A stretch of DNA of 44,971 nucleotides from Bradyrhizobium sp. Ai1a-2 (GTDB lineage: Bacteria; Pseudomonadota; Alphaproteobacteria; Rhizobiales; Xanthobacteraceae), in assembly GCF_000426245.1 (NCBI RefSeq), contig NZ_AUEZ01000068.1:1-44971 (forward strand), read 5' to 3'. The notes below the pieces were generated by a model. It was not told the DNA's origin and did not search any database. It worked only from the letters and a program-made list of their open reading frames with translations. The position numbers and the translations under genes were made by a program. Positions 1 to 7,713 of this stretch are shown here, one piece after another; the first letter of the stretch is position 1, and each line of letters opens with the position of its first letter.

Positions 1-303
1 CGCTCATCGAGGGGCTCCCAGCGGAGGTCGTGATGGGCGATGCGGCCTACGATTCCGATGCGTTGCGATCCGCGATCGCCGCAAAAGGCGCTCAAGCCGT
101 CATTCCGAACAATCCCTCACGGGCAATCAAATATCCGCTCAACAAACCCCTCTATGCCGAGCGTCATCTGATCGAATGCTGCTTCTCGAAACTGAAGCGT
201 TTCAGGCGCGTTGCTACGCGCTACGAAAAAACGGCACGAAATTACTTCGCCGTCGTCGCTATCGCCGCAACACTGCTCTGGCTAAGGTAATTGTCCACAC
301 GAC
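1..303 (+). mobile_element. IS5-family insertion sequence, right-hand part only
   Basis: The window begins inside this element; only the 3' part of the transposase gene and the right end are present. The end is placed near 303 because the bases that follow, CTAA (304-307), fit the YTAR-type target duplication typical of IS5-family elements. The left end and the other duplication copy lie outside, so the boundary is inferred. The CTA of this putative duplication is also the reverse complement of the stop codon of the neighbouring LuxR gene. Confidence 0.6.
3..290 (+). CDS. IS5-family transposase, C-terminal part (5' truncated by window edge)
   Basis: The frame is open from the window edge to TAA at 288-290. 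The protein reads as the C-terminal half of a DDE transposase of the IS5 family: an AYDSD segment, then IPNNPSR, then HLIECCFSKLKRFRR, which carries the conserved catalytic glutamate, and the closing ARNYFAVVAIAATLLW segment. This piece contains no frameshift. The N-terminal part and the first catalytic aspartate are outside the window, so activity of the full element cannot be judged. Confidence 0.85.
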   Translation, partial: LIEGLPAEVVMGDAAYDSDALRSAIAAKGAQAVIPNNPSRAIKYPLNKPLYAERHLIECCFSKLKRFRRVATRYEKTARNYFAVVAIAATLLWLR

Positions 304-1095
304 CTAATGCGCGGAGCGGGGCAGCGCCATCAGGCGCAATGCGATGGCGAACAACTCGTTTTGCGAGGAGATGTTGAGCTTCTCGTAGGCTCGCTTGCGA
401 TAGGTGAAGGTCGAGTGCAGGCTGATCCCGAGATCCGCCGCGATCGCCTCGGACCCATAGCCAGACAGGATCCGCAGGCAGACATCCTTCTCCCGGCCGG
501 TCAGCTTGAGGAACGGCTCGCGGGTCGAAAACAGCGTGTGAAGCTTCGTTGGCGCCTCCGCGACCACCTCCTCCTGGCAGTGACGCGCCACGATCGCGGT
601 GATGGCGGGCGCCATGTTGCAGAGGCGCGCGGCCTCGTTGCGCGAAAACCGGCCTTGCTCGGCGGTTCGGTAGAAGTTCACGTAGAAGCAGGCGCTGTCG
701 ACCCAGATCGCGGCAGCGATCTTGTCGACGATCTCGGCGTCCTCGAAAAAGATCTTCCGATAGCTGTCGCTGTACATGCGACGGGCGAAGCTCGGCAGGA
801 CGATCGGGCGAGGCGCCGCTCGCTGGCGCAGGATCGCCTCCCGGTTCGGATCGGACAGATGAAAGTGCTCGGAATATGCCGCGCCGAGGTCCGGCCCGAT
901 GTCGATGTGCCCGATTCCCAGCGCGCAACGCGCCGTTCGCTCCGTCTCGAGGGCAAATACCATGCAATGGCCGACACCGGCCACGGCCCGCACCGTATCC
1001 ATCAGGACCTGCGAGAACGAAGGTCGACCGATGGCAAGCACCATCGGCGCAAGGACGCTTGACGAATCTCCCGGTTCCACCGCCGCTGACCCCAT
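304..1095 (-). CDS. LuxR-family transcriptional regulator
   Basis: This is a DNA-binding regulator of about 263 residues. The C-terminus (about residues 195-255) is a LuxR/GerE helix-turn-helix with LTGREKDVCLRILSGYGSEA at its start and the recognition-helix region before AYEKLNISSQNEL. The N-terminal ~180 residues resemble a ligand-sensing domain, but I do not see the signature residues of an acyl-homoserine-lactone pocket. An ATG 24 bases further upstream is possible, but a GGAGG motif lies five bases before the ATG at 1093-1095, so this start is preferred. It is divergent from the binding-protein/P450 operon, which makes it the obvious local regulator of that operon (inference). Its stop codon touches the end of the IS5-type element. 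Confidence 0.85.
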   Translation of the reverse strand: MGSAAVEPGDSSSVLAPMVLAIGRPSFSQVLMDTVRAVAGVGHCMVFALETERTARCALGIGHIDIGPDLGAAYSEHFHLSDPNREAILRQRAAPRPIVLPSFARRMYSDSYRKIFFEDAEIVDKIAAAIWVDSACFYVNFYRTAEQGRFSRNEAARLCNMAPAITAIVARHCQEEVVAEAPTKLHTLFSTREPFLKLTGREKDVCLRILSGYGSEAIAADLGISLHSTFTYRKRAYEKLNISSQNELFAIALRLMALPRSAH

Positions 1096-1213
1096 CGCTT
1101 CCTCCGAATTTTTCTTCAAGCCTATCAGCTACATCCGCAGCTTTGAAGCGGTCTCGTGCGGCCCCTCGCCCTGTCTTGAGGCAGCATCTGTCACCAATCA
1201 GGGGGACAGACGC

Positions 1214-1225
1214 CCACCCGGGTGG
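1214..1225. promoter_or_regulatory. 12-bp perfect palindrome in the divergent promoter region
   Basis: CCACCCGGGTGG is a perfect palindrome in the ~220-base gap between the LuxR gene and the divergent binding protein. Its position suits an operator for the LuxR regulator. No binding evidence exists, and GC-rich palindromes of this length can occur by chance. Confidence 0.3.
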
Positions 1226-1315
1226 TAGGCGATAATTCAGAAGCGCGGGCGTACTAGACGTCCTCGGCGTGTCCGCGCGCACTGAAAAAAAGGAATTCTT
1301 TCGGGAGGGACTACA

Positions 1316-2464
1316 ATGAGGCTGGGCCTTGCCGGGCTTTGGATCTTGCTGACCGCGGTTCTCTGCGCCTCGGACGCAAAAGCGGACATCAAGGTGGGGA
1401 TCGTTGTCTCCGCGTCAGGGCCGGGCTCGGCGCTCGGGCAACCGCAGATGCGAACGGTCGCGGCGCTGCCGAAGGAGATCGGCGGCGAAAAGGTCGTCTA
1501 CATCCCGCTCGACGATGAATCTGATACCACCAAGGGCGTCCAGAACGCCCGGCGCCTGGTGATCCAGGACGGCGTCGACATCCTGATAGGATCGTCGCTG
1601 ACGCCCGTGACGATGCCGATGCTCGACATCGCCATGGAAGCGAAAACCCCGATCATCTCGCTGGCGGCGGCGACCGCCATCGTCCAGCCGATGGACGACC
1701 GCCGCAAATGGGCGTTCAAGGTCGTGCCCAACGATGACCTGATGGCGGCGGCCATCCTCAAGCATATCGCGAAGTCGGGGGTCAAGACTCTCGGCTATAT
1801 CGGCGTTTCGGATGGATATGGCGAAGGCTATTACAAGGAAGTCAGCCGGCTCGCGCCGACGCTTGGCCTGACGGTGACGACGCATGAAGTGTACGCACGC
1901 GCCGACACCAGCGTGACCGGCCAGGCCTTGAAGGTGATGGCGACCAATCCGGAGGCGGTGTTCGTCGCATCCGCCGGCACGCCGGCCGTATTGCCCCAGC
2001 AAGCCCTTCGCGAACGAGGCTATGCCGGCAAGATTTTTCAGACCCACGGCGTGGCGACGGAAGAGTTCATCAAGCTCGGTGGCGCCAATGTCGAGGGCGC
2101 CGTGTTTACCGGGGAAGCGTTCACCATCGCCGAGGATCTGCCGGCGAACGATCCGTTCCGGCAGGCGCGCGAAGAGCTCGTCTCTGCCTACGAGAAGGCC
2201 AACGGCCAGAAGCCGAACATCTTCGCCGCGCATTTGTGGGATGCTGTCGCGCTGTTCAAGAGGGCGGCGGCAAACGCCTTGAAAACCGCCAAGCCGGGTA
2301 CGCCGGAATTCCGTGCTGCGCTGCGCGACGAGCTTGAGCGCGGCAAGGACGTCTATCTGAACAACGGCCTTTCCACCATGAGTCCGACCGACCACAACGG
2401 TTACGATGAGCGTTCCGCCTTTCTCATCAAAGTGGAGGGTGGGAAATTTCGCCTGATGCGGTAG
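1316..2464 (+). CDS. Liv-type ABC transporter substrate-binding protein
   Basis: This is a periplasmic type-I binding protein (Peripla_BP_6/LivK-like), 382 residues. It has a Sec signal peptide of about 23 residues ending at AKA, then DIKVGIVVSASGPGSALG, the usual first strand of this fold. Later segments such as IGSSLTPVTMPMLDIAMEAK and YIGVSDGYGEGYY match the family. A GGGAGGG Shine-Dalgarno lies about 7 bases before the ATG. It is the first gene of an operon with the P450 and ferredoxin (23-base gap), and no permease or ATPase genes are adjacent. In Rhodopseudomonas/Bradyrhizobium, orphan proteins of this type beside aromatic genes bind aromatic acids. An aromatic carboxylate ligand is therefore a reasonable inference. 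Confidence 0.88.
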   Translation: MRLGLAGLWILLTAVLCASDAKADIKVGIVVSASGPGSALGQPQMRTVAALPKEIGGEKVVYIPLDDESDTTKGVQNARRLVIQDGVDILIGSSLTPVTMPMLDIAMEAKTPIISLAAATAIVQPMDDRRKWAFKVVPNDDLMAAAILKHIAKSGVKTLGYIGVSDGYGEGYYKEVSRLAPTLGLTVTTHEVYARADTSVTGQALKVMATNPEAVFVASAGTPAVLPQQALRERGYAGKIFQTHGVATEEFIKLGGANVEGAVFTGEAFTIAEDLPANDPFRQAREELVSAYEKANGQKPNIFAAHLWDAVALFKRAAANALKTAKPGTPEFRAALRDELERGKDVYLNNGLSTMSPTDHNGYDERSAFLIKVEGGKFRLMR

Positions 2465-2487
2465 GGCAAGTAAGAAGGAGGACTTGA

Positions 2488-3702
2488 ATGACTGCACTCG
2501 GCTCCTCTTCCACAACCAGCGCGGTACCGCATCTGGACGTCGATCCTTTTGCAATCGAGTTCTTCGCCGATCCTTTCCCGACCCATGAGGTCCTGCGGGA
2601 AGCGGGGCCGGTCGTGTATCTCGACAAATGGAACGTCTACGGCGTTGCACGATACGCCGAAGTCCATGCAATGCTGAACGACCCCATGACCTTCTGCTCC
2701 AGCCGCGGCGTGGGCTTGAGCGATTTCAAGAAGGAAAAGCCGTGGCGGCCGCCGAGCCTGATTCTCGAAGCCGATCCGCCCGCCCATACCCGCACGCGCG
2801 CCGTGCTCAGCCGCGTGCTGTCGCCGAGCGTCATGAAGCAAGTGCGCGATGGCTTCACCGCGGCTGCCGAGGCGCGGGTCGACGCGCTATTGGACAAGCG
2901 CAGCTTCGATGCGATCGAGGATCTCGCGGAAGCCTACCCGCTCTCGGTCTTCCCGAACGCGCTCGGACTGAAGACCGAGGGCCGCGAGCATCTGCTCCCC
3001 TATGCCAGCCTGGTGTTCAACGCGTTCGGTCCGCCGAACCAGTTGCGGCAGGAGGCGATCGAACGTTCGGCGCCGCACCAGGCGTATATCGCCGAGCAAT
3101 GCCAGCGCGAGAACCTTGCGCCGGGTGGCTTTGGCGCCTGCATCCACGCGCGCGTCGATGAAGGCGAGATCACCGCCGCCGAGGCGCCCCTCCTGGTGCG
3201 CTCGCTGCTGTCGGCCGGCCTCGATACGACCGTCAACGGCCTCGGCGCAGCTGTCTATTGCCTGGCGCGCTTTCCGGATCAATGGCAGCTCTTGCGCGAT
3301 AATCCGGCGTTGGCGCGCAATGCCTTCGAGGAGGCGGTGCGCTTCGAAAGCCCGGTTCAGACTTTCTTCCGCACCACGACGAGGGAGGTCGAACTCGGCG
3401 GCGCACCGGTCGGCGAGGGCGAGAAGGTGCTGATGTTCCTCGGCGCGGCCAATCGCGATCCGAGGCGTTGGGACAAGCCCGATGGCTACGATATCAACCG
3501 ACGCACCAGCGGCCATGTCGGCTTCGGCTCGGGCATCCACATGTGCGTCGGCCAGCTCGTGGCGCGCCTCGAAGGCGAGGTGATGCTGTCGGCGTTAGCG
3601 CGCCGCGTCGCGAAAATCGAGATCACGGGCGAACCGAAGCGCCGCTTCAATAACACGCTGCGCGGGCTCGACAGCCTGCCCGTTACCATCACGCCGGCAT
3701 GA
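2488..3702 (+). CDS. CYP199A: Cytochrome P450, CYP199A-like (para-substituted benzoate monooxygenase)
   Basis: This is a class I bacterial P450, 404 residues. The heme-binding loop FGSGIHMCVG has its thiolate Cys353. The I-helix oxygen-activation motif AGLDTT is at 243-248 and the ExxR pair is E282/R285. Long stretches, for example AGPVVYLDKWNVYGVARYAE and CSSRGVGLSDFKKEKPW, match my recollection of CYP199A2/CYP199A4 of Rhodopseudomonas palustris. Those enzymes oxidise para-substituted benzoates and O-demethylate 4-methoxybenzoate to 4-hydroxybenzoate. The ferredoxin gene starts 11 bases after the stop. No ferredoxin reductase is present in the window, so electrons must come from a reductase encoded elsewhere. 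The exact substrate is not determined by sequence alone. Confidence 0.93.
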   Translation: MTALGSSSTTSAVPHLDVDPFAIEFFADPFPTHEVLREAGPVVYLDKWNVYGVARYAEVHAMLNDPMTFCSSRGVGLSDFKKEKPWRPPSLILEADPPAHTRTRAVLSRVLSPSVMKQVRDGFTAAAEARVDALLDKRSFDAIEDLAEAYPLSVFPNALGLKTEGREHLLPYASLVFNAFGPPNQLRQEAIERSAPHQAYIAEQCQRENLAPGGFGACIHARVDEGEITAAEAPLLVRSLLSAGLDTTVNGLGAAVYCLARFPDQWQLLRDNPALARNAFEEAVRFESPVQTFFRTTTREVELGGAPVGEGEKVLMFLGAANRDPRRWDKPDGYDINRRTSGHVGFGSGIHMCVGQLVARLEGEVMLSALARRVAKIEITGEPKRRFNNTLRGLDSLPVTITPA

Positions 3703-3713
3703 CAAGAGGGACG

Positions 3714-4037
3714 ATGGCTGCGATCACCTTCATTCATCCCAATGGCCGAAGCGATCGGGTCGAGACCAGTGACGGCGAGAGCGCGATGCAGGCCGCCACC
3801 CGTCACGGATTGGATGGCATTCTCGCCGAATGCGGCGGCAACGCCATGTGCGCAACCTGCCACGTTTATGTCGACGATGATTGGCTCGCGCGCCTCCCCC
3901 CGATGAGCGACGACGAAGACGCCCTGCTCGACGGCACCGCTTGCGACCGCCTGCCGAACAGCCGCCTGTCCTGCCAGATCAGGATGACACCCGCACTTGA
4001 TGAGCTCGTGCTGCGCCTGCCGGAACGGCAGGTCTGA
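3714..4037 (+). CDS. 2Fe-2S ferredoxin, palustrisredoxin/adrenodoxin type
   Basis: This is the electron carrier for the adjacent P450, 107 residues. The four cluster ligands are Cys40, Cys46, Cys49 and Cys87 in the vertebrate/adrenodoxin-type spacing (C-x5-C-x2-C then a distant C), with the typical ECGGNAMCATCHVYV context. An in-frame ATG at 3699 overlaps the P450 stop, but AGAGGG sits five bases before the ATG at 3714, so the shorter start is chosen. The tight spacing indicates co-transcription and stoichiometric supply for the P450, as in the CYP199A/Pux pairs of R. palustris. A 10-bp stem hairpin follows the gene. Confidence 0.93.
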   Translation: MAAITFIHPNGRSDRVETSDGESAMQAATRHGLDGILAECGGNAMCATCHVYVDDDWLARLPPMSDDEDALLDGTACDRLPNSRLSCQIRMTPALDELVLRLPERQV

Positions 4038-4055
4038 GCGCCGATCGGCAAGGGC

Positions 4056-4089
4056 GAGAAGCGCCAGTTCCCGTTCGAAGGCGCTTCTC
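4056..4089 (+). terminator. Hairpin after the P450-ferredoxin operon
   Basis: GAGAAGCGCC (4056-4065) is followed by a 14-base loop and its exact complement GGCGCTTCTC (4080-4089). It begins 18 bases after the ferredoxin stop. There is no clear T tract, so it is a candidate terminator or mRNA-stabilising stem, not a textbook intrinsic terminator. Confidence 0.55.
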
Positions 4090-4245
4090 AGTCAACAGTA
4101 GCCGCACGCGACGGGGCGCGGGACTCGGCGAAGCAGATGCGACGTCACGCCTCCTCACTTCAAATCAGATATCGCTGCGACGTGATCGCAGTTAGCAAAC
4201 ATCAATCGTTTGTGCCGAGACTGATCGGCGTGGCTTCAACGAGTT

Positions 4246-6675
4246 GTGTATGGACCGTCAAAGACGTTCGCAGGCATAGCGCCGAAGGAGACAATCCGAT
4301 GGGCAGGAACGGTGAAGCGAAGGTCTTTGCTTGGCTGGTCGATCGCAGCCGTTCCAACGATCCTGACCGCGATGGTCGTGACGTGTTGGGTCGCTCTTAG
4401 AGCCAGCTTGCCGATACTCGATGGCTCCGTTCAAGGCGAAGGACTATCCGCCAAGGTCACGATCGACCGGGATGCGCTGGGCGTGCCCACGATCAGTGGC
4501 TCGGACCGGGCGGATTTGGCTTACGCAACGGGCTTCCTGCACGCTCAGGATCGGTTCTTCCAAATGGATTTGTTGCGACGCTCGGCTGCGGGCGAACTGG
4601 CCGAGCTTTTTGGGCCGGTCGCGCTCGATCTGGATCGCCGCCAGCGCTTGCATCAATTCCGAATGCGCTCCCTCGTCGTACTCGCCGCCGCCTCACCGGA
4701 CGAGCGCCGCCTTATCGAGTCCTATACCCGCGGGGTCAATGACGGCTTGAACGCCCTTTCCGCCAGGCCTTTCGAATACCTGCTGCTGCGGGCGGCACCC
4801 GTCCCCTGGCGACCGGAGGATTCCGTCCTGGTTGCGTATTCAATGTACTTCGAGCTGCAATACGATGAATTGGAATCCGTGCTGGCACGTGCTGCGCTAC
4901 GTGATCACACGCCCGACGACATGTTCAGGTTCCTGCTGCCTGACGTCAGTCATTGGGACGCACCGCTGGATCAGACGACGAGCCCGATTGTCCCGATGCC
5001 CGGTCTGCCGACCGCTAAGCCAAGCTGGTCGCTTTCGCTGGCACGATCGGATCCGCAGCCCGACGAGAATCCTGTTGCCGGCAGCAACAGCTGGGCTGTC
5101 ATAGGCGCTCACACTCGCCAGCGTGCGGCCATGCTGGCGAACGACATGCATCTCGGCCTGCGACTGCCAAATATCTGGTATCGCCTGTCGCTTGTTTACC
5201 CCGACGCCAGTGGAAAGATGCGTCGCGTCACTGGCGCGAGCCTGCCGGGCACGCCGGCCGTTATCGTCGGCAGCAACGGTCGCGTGGCCTGGGGATTCAC
5301 GAACAGCTCAGGCCACTACCTGGATCTGATCAGTCTTGACGGCAACACGGTGGACGGCGTCCGACCTCGGGAAGCCGGCAGCAGCTCTGAGACGGTGGCG
5401 CGCCAGATCGAAAGCATCAAGGTGAAAGGAGAAGCGCAGGTTGATCTGCCCATTGTCGTGACACGTTGGGGACCGGTCATGGCAGTCGGCAACAAGAATT
5501 ACGCAATTCACTGGGCAGCCCACGACCCGAACGCGATCAACCTGCATCTCCTGCGCATGGAAGATGCCGACAATGTCACGGCCGCGGTCAAGATCGGACA
5601 GACAAGCGGCATACCCACTCAGAATCTCATTGTCGCCGACCTGGACGGCCACATCGGCTGGACTCTTGCCGGCCCATTGCCGAAACATCCGGCGCCGAGC
5701 GATGGTCTGCCGGTCTCCGAACCCGACAATCACACCTGGTCGGAATATCTCGCACCAGACGAGTACCCGGTAAGGTACGATCCCTCCTATGGCCGTCTAT
5801 GGACGGCGAACAGCCGACAATTGAGCGATAAGGATCAGGACAAGATCGGAGGCAGAGATGCCGACCTGGGGGCGCGCGCGAGCCAGATCCGCGATGACCT
5901 GTTCATGAGAGATCGCTTCGACGAGAACGCGTTCCTTGCCATACAGCGTGACGATCGCGCGCTTTGGATCGATTTCTGGCGGCGCCTGCTGATTGATGCG
6001 CTCGATGACGCCGCGCTGGATGGGCATCCGCAGCGCGCCAAGCTCAAACAGCTTGTGACGGAGTGGAACGGCCGCGCCGATCCGGACGCGGTGGGTTATT
6101 CGCTGGTCCGCAGCTTCTATCAGTCCATGTATGACGCGTGGTTTGGCGGTCTCGATGCCGAACTCCGTCAAGTCCATCCGAGAGCCAGCTATCGCGTCGC
6201 GAACCGACGCGCGGAGGCCGTGATGGAAACGCTGGCCGAGCGCCACGCCTGGATACCTTCCGAGATTTCCGACTGGCGAGCGTTCCTTCTCAATCGCGTC
6301 GATCTGGTCATAACAAAGACCACGCGCGACGGAGCACAGCTTCAGGATGCGCGCTGGGGCACCACGAACACGTCTCGCATAGCACATCCATTGGTGCGCT
6401 CGCTGCCATGGCTTCGCACATGGCTGGCCGTGCCTCCCGTAGGCTTGCCAGGTGATGTCAACATGCCGCTGGTACAAGCGCCGGAGTTCGGCGCCTCCGA
6501 ACGGATGGTGGTAGCCCCCGGCCATGAAGACACCGGCATTTTCCACATGCCGGGAGGCCAAAGCGGCCATCCGCTGTCCCCGTTCTTTCTCGCGGGCCAT
6601 GAGGCATGGGTGCGTGGCGATCCGACTCCGTTCTTGCCTGGCCCCACAGTCCACCAAATGATCATGCAGCCGTGA
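4246..6675 (+). CDS. Penicillin acylase family N-terminal nucleophile hydrolase
   Basis: This is a precursor of an Ntn hydrolase that cleaves amide bonds (penicillins, cephalosporins, acyl-homoserine lactones or other N-acyl compounds). It has up to 809 residues. A hydrophobic membrane or signal segment (SLLGWSIAAVPTILTAMVV) is followed by the alpha-chain region (ATGFLHAQDRFFQMDLLRR) and a linker. The predicted autocleavage site GSNSWAV puts the new N-terminal nucleophile at Ser280, counted from the ATG at 4246. AMLANDMHLGLRLPNIWY and the C-terminal GGQSGHPLSPFF are family motifs. The ATG at 4246 has no ribosome site; a GTG at 4312 has AGGA just upstream and gives a more normal signal-anchor N-terminus. 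An ATG at 4299 behind GAAGGAG is out of frame. The substrate cannot be read from sequence. Nearby aromatic genes and a LuxR regulator suggest either an aromatic amide or a signal molecule. Confidence 0.9.
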   Translation: MYGPSKTFAGIAPKETIRWAGTVKRRSLLGWSIAAVPTILTAMVVTCWVALRASLPILDGSVQGEGLSAKVTIDRDALGVPTISGSDRADLAYATGFLHAQDRFFQMDLLRRSAAGELAELFGPVALDLDRRQRLHQFRMRSLVVLAAASPDERRLIESYTRGVNDGLNALSARPFEYLLLRAAPVPWRPEDSVLVAYSMYFELQYDELESVLARAALRDHTPDDMFRFLLPDVSHWDAPLDQTTSPIVPMPGLPTAKPSWSLSLARSDPQPDENPVAGSNSWAVIGAHTRQRAAMLANDMHLGLRLPNIWYRLSLVYPDASGKMRRVTGASLPGTPAVIVGSNGRVAWGFTNSSGHYLDLISLDGNTVDGVRPREAGSSSETVARQIESIKVKGEAQVDLPIVVTRWGPVMAVGNKNYAIHWAAHDPNAINLHLLRMEDADNVTAAVKIGQTSGIPTQNLIVADLDGHIGWTLAGPLPKHPAPSDGLPVSEPDNHTWSEYLAPDEYPVRYDPSYGRLWTANSRQLSDKDQDKIGGRDADLGARASQIRDDLFMRDRFDENAFLAIQRDDRALWIDFWRRLLIDALDDAALDGHPQRAKLKQLVTEWNGRADPDAVGYSLVRSFYQSMYDAWFGGLDAELRQVHPRASYRVANRRAEAVMETLAERHAWIPSEISDWRAFLLNRVDLVITKTTRDGAQLQDARWGTTNTSRIAHPLVRSLPWLRTWLAVPPVGLPGDVNMPLVQAPEFGASERMVVAPGHEDTGIFHMPGGQSGHPLSPFFLAGHEAWVRGDPTPFLPGPTVHQMIMQP

Positions 6676-6749
6676 GAGGATTCGATCTCGTCGCTGTGGT
6701 GGAAGGTGTCTCACCTGGTCGACGCAACATCCGCAAAGCCCTGTTTGAA

Positions 6750-6761
6750 ACGAAATTTCGT
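6750..6761. promoter_or_regulatory. 12-bp palindrome upstream of the TetR gene
   Basis: ACGAAATTTCGT is a perfect palindrome about 115 bases before the preferred TetR start. It could be an operator for autoregulation. The evidence is position and symmetry only. Confidence 0.25.
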
Positions 6762-6876
6762 CAGTCGTGGGGCCGATGAGTTGAATTTGCTCCTCTTTGC
6801 GCCGATGGTGGAACCTCGATCTATGCGCAGGGCTCGCGCAGACCCCCTTCCTTTTTTGCACGCCGCGGGACACGGA

Positions 6877-7587
6877 ATGAAGAATGGCAGTCGACACCAC
6901 TTCGAAGGAGCGCCAGCCGCGACGGTTCCGATGGGAAAGCGCGAGGCGAACAAGGCCGACAAGCTCGACAGAGTGAAGCGAGCGGCACGCGAACTTTTTA
7001 CGTCGGTTGGGTACGACGAGGCCACGACCCGGCAGATCGCGAAGAAAGCGGGTGTCGCGCTGGGGACTGTGTTCACCTATGCGACCACCAAGCGCGACCT
7101 TCTCTTTCTGGTCTCCAATGATTTGCTCGACGAGGCTCGCCGCGACGCCGAGGCGTCATTTGAGGCCACGCGAGGGCTCCAGCTCAACTTTGTGACGTTC
7201 TGCGCGGTCTTTTACAAGGTGTTGCTGGTACAGCCGGAATTGTCGAAACTCGTTTTCCGCGAGCTGCTATTCTACGATTCAGGCATTCACTCGAGGAATG
7301 CGCTCGCCAATCGCATGCGTACGTTGAAGAACATCGAAGCGATGGTCGTCAGCGCCGCGAACAAGGGCGAAATCAGCCGCGGTCACTCGTCCGCGCACGT
7401 TGCTTGGTTGCTGTTCAGCATCTTTCAAGCCGAAAACCGCCGTTGGCTTGCTCTCAATGACCGCGAACTCGACGAAGGACTGTCACACCTATGGACATCC
7501 GTCGGGTTGCTGCTGAATGGACTATCGGCCAAACCCGCCGCGACTTTGCGCGCACCGGCTGCGGTGCTGCGTAAGCTGACGCGCTGA
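6877..7587 (+). CDS. TetR/AcrR-family transcriptional regulator
   Basis: This is a repressor-type regulator of about 236 residues. The N-terminal helix-turn-helix is clear: AARELFTSVGYDEATTRQIA followed by KKAGVALGTVFTYATTKRDL. The C-terminal ~150 residues form the all-helical ligand domain and are not informative about the ligand. The frame is open from 6706, but the residues before 6877 look non-coding. The ATG at 6877 follows a purine-rich stretch, and the ATG at 6931 directly before the conserved KREANKADKLDRVKRAA is an alternative. It lies just upstream of the Rieske oxygenase operon on the same strand. Symmetric sites lie in the gap between them, so it probably controls that operon (inference). 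Confidence 0.88.
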   Translation: MKNGSRHHFEGAPAATVPMGKREANKADKLDRVKRAARELFTSVGYDEATTRQIAKKAGVALGTVFTYATTKRDLLFLVSNDLLDEARRDAEASFEATRGLQLNFVTFCAVFYKVLLVQPELSKLVFRELLFYDSGIHSRNALANRMRTLKNIEAMVVSAANKGEISRGHSSAHVAWLLFSIFQAENRRWLALNDRELDEGLSHLWTSVGLLLNGLSAKPAATLRAPAAVLRKLTR

Positions 7588-7620
7588 AAAGCCCCTCCTC
7601 AAATTTTTAGAACTTGTTCA

Positions 7621-7641
7621 AAAATCAGATTGACTGATTTT
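7621..7641. promoter_or_regulatory. Candidate TetR operator before the Rieske oxygenase operon
   Basis: AAAATCAG (7621-7628), five bases, then its exact complement CTGATTTT (7634-7641) form a perfect inverted repeat ending 72 bases before the oxygenase start. The site contains the 8-mer TTGACTGA (7630-7637), which recurs at 10555-10562 just before the crotonase gene. The size and symmetry suit a TetR-family dimer. Confidence 0.45.
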
Positions 7642-7713
7642 AGAGCGTGTTCAATATTAATGGGGCGCTCCGATCCGAAGAGCGGATAAACTTCATTCGA
7701 CGAGGAGAACGCC

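Noticed and set aside
304..1095. LuxR gene as an acyl-homoserine-lactone receptor
   Set aside because: The pocket signature residues are not evident in the N-terminal domain and no luxI-type synthase lies in the window.
242..1282. 346-codon minus-strand open frame overlapping the LuxR gene
   Set aside because: It is a shadow frame in GC-rich DNA: Arg/Gly-rich, with no domain, while the other minus-strand frame gives a clear LuxR protein.
4137..4400. Open frame starting before the acylase gene, with an ATG at 4299 behind GAAGGAG
   Set aside because: The product is short with no domain, and the acylase frame continues through it; kept only as a note on the acylase start.
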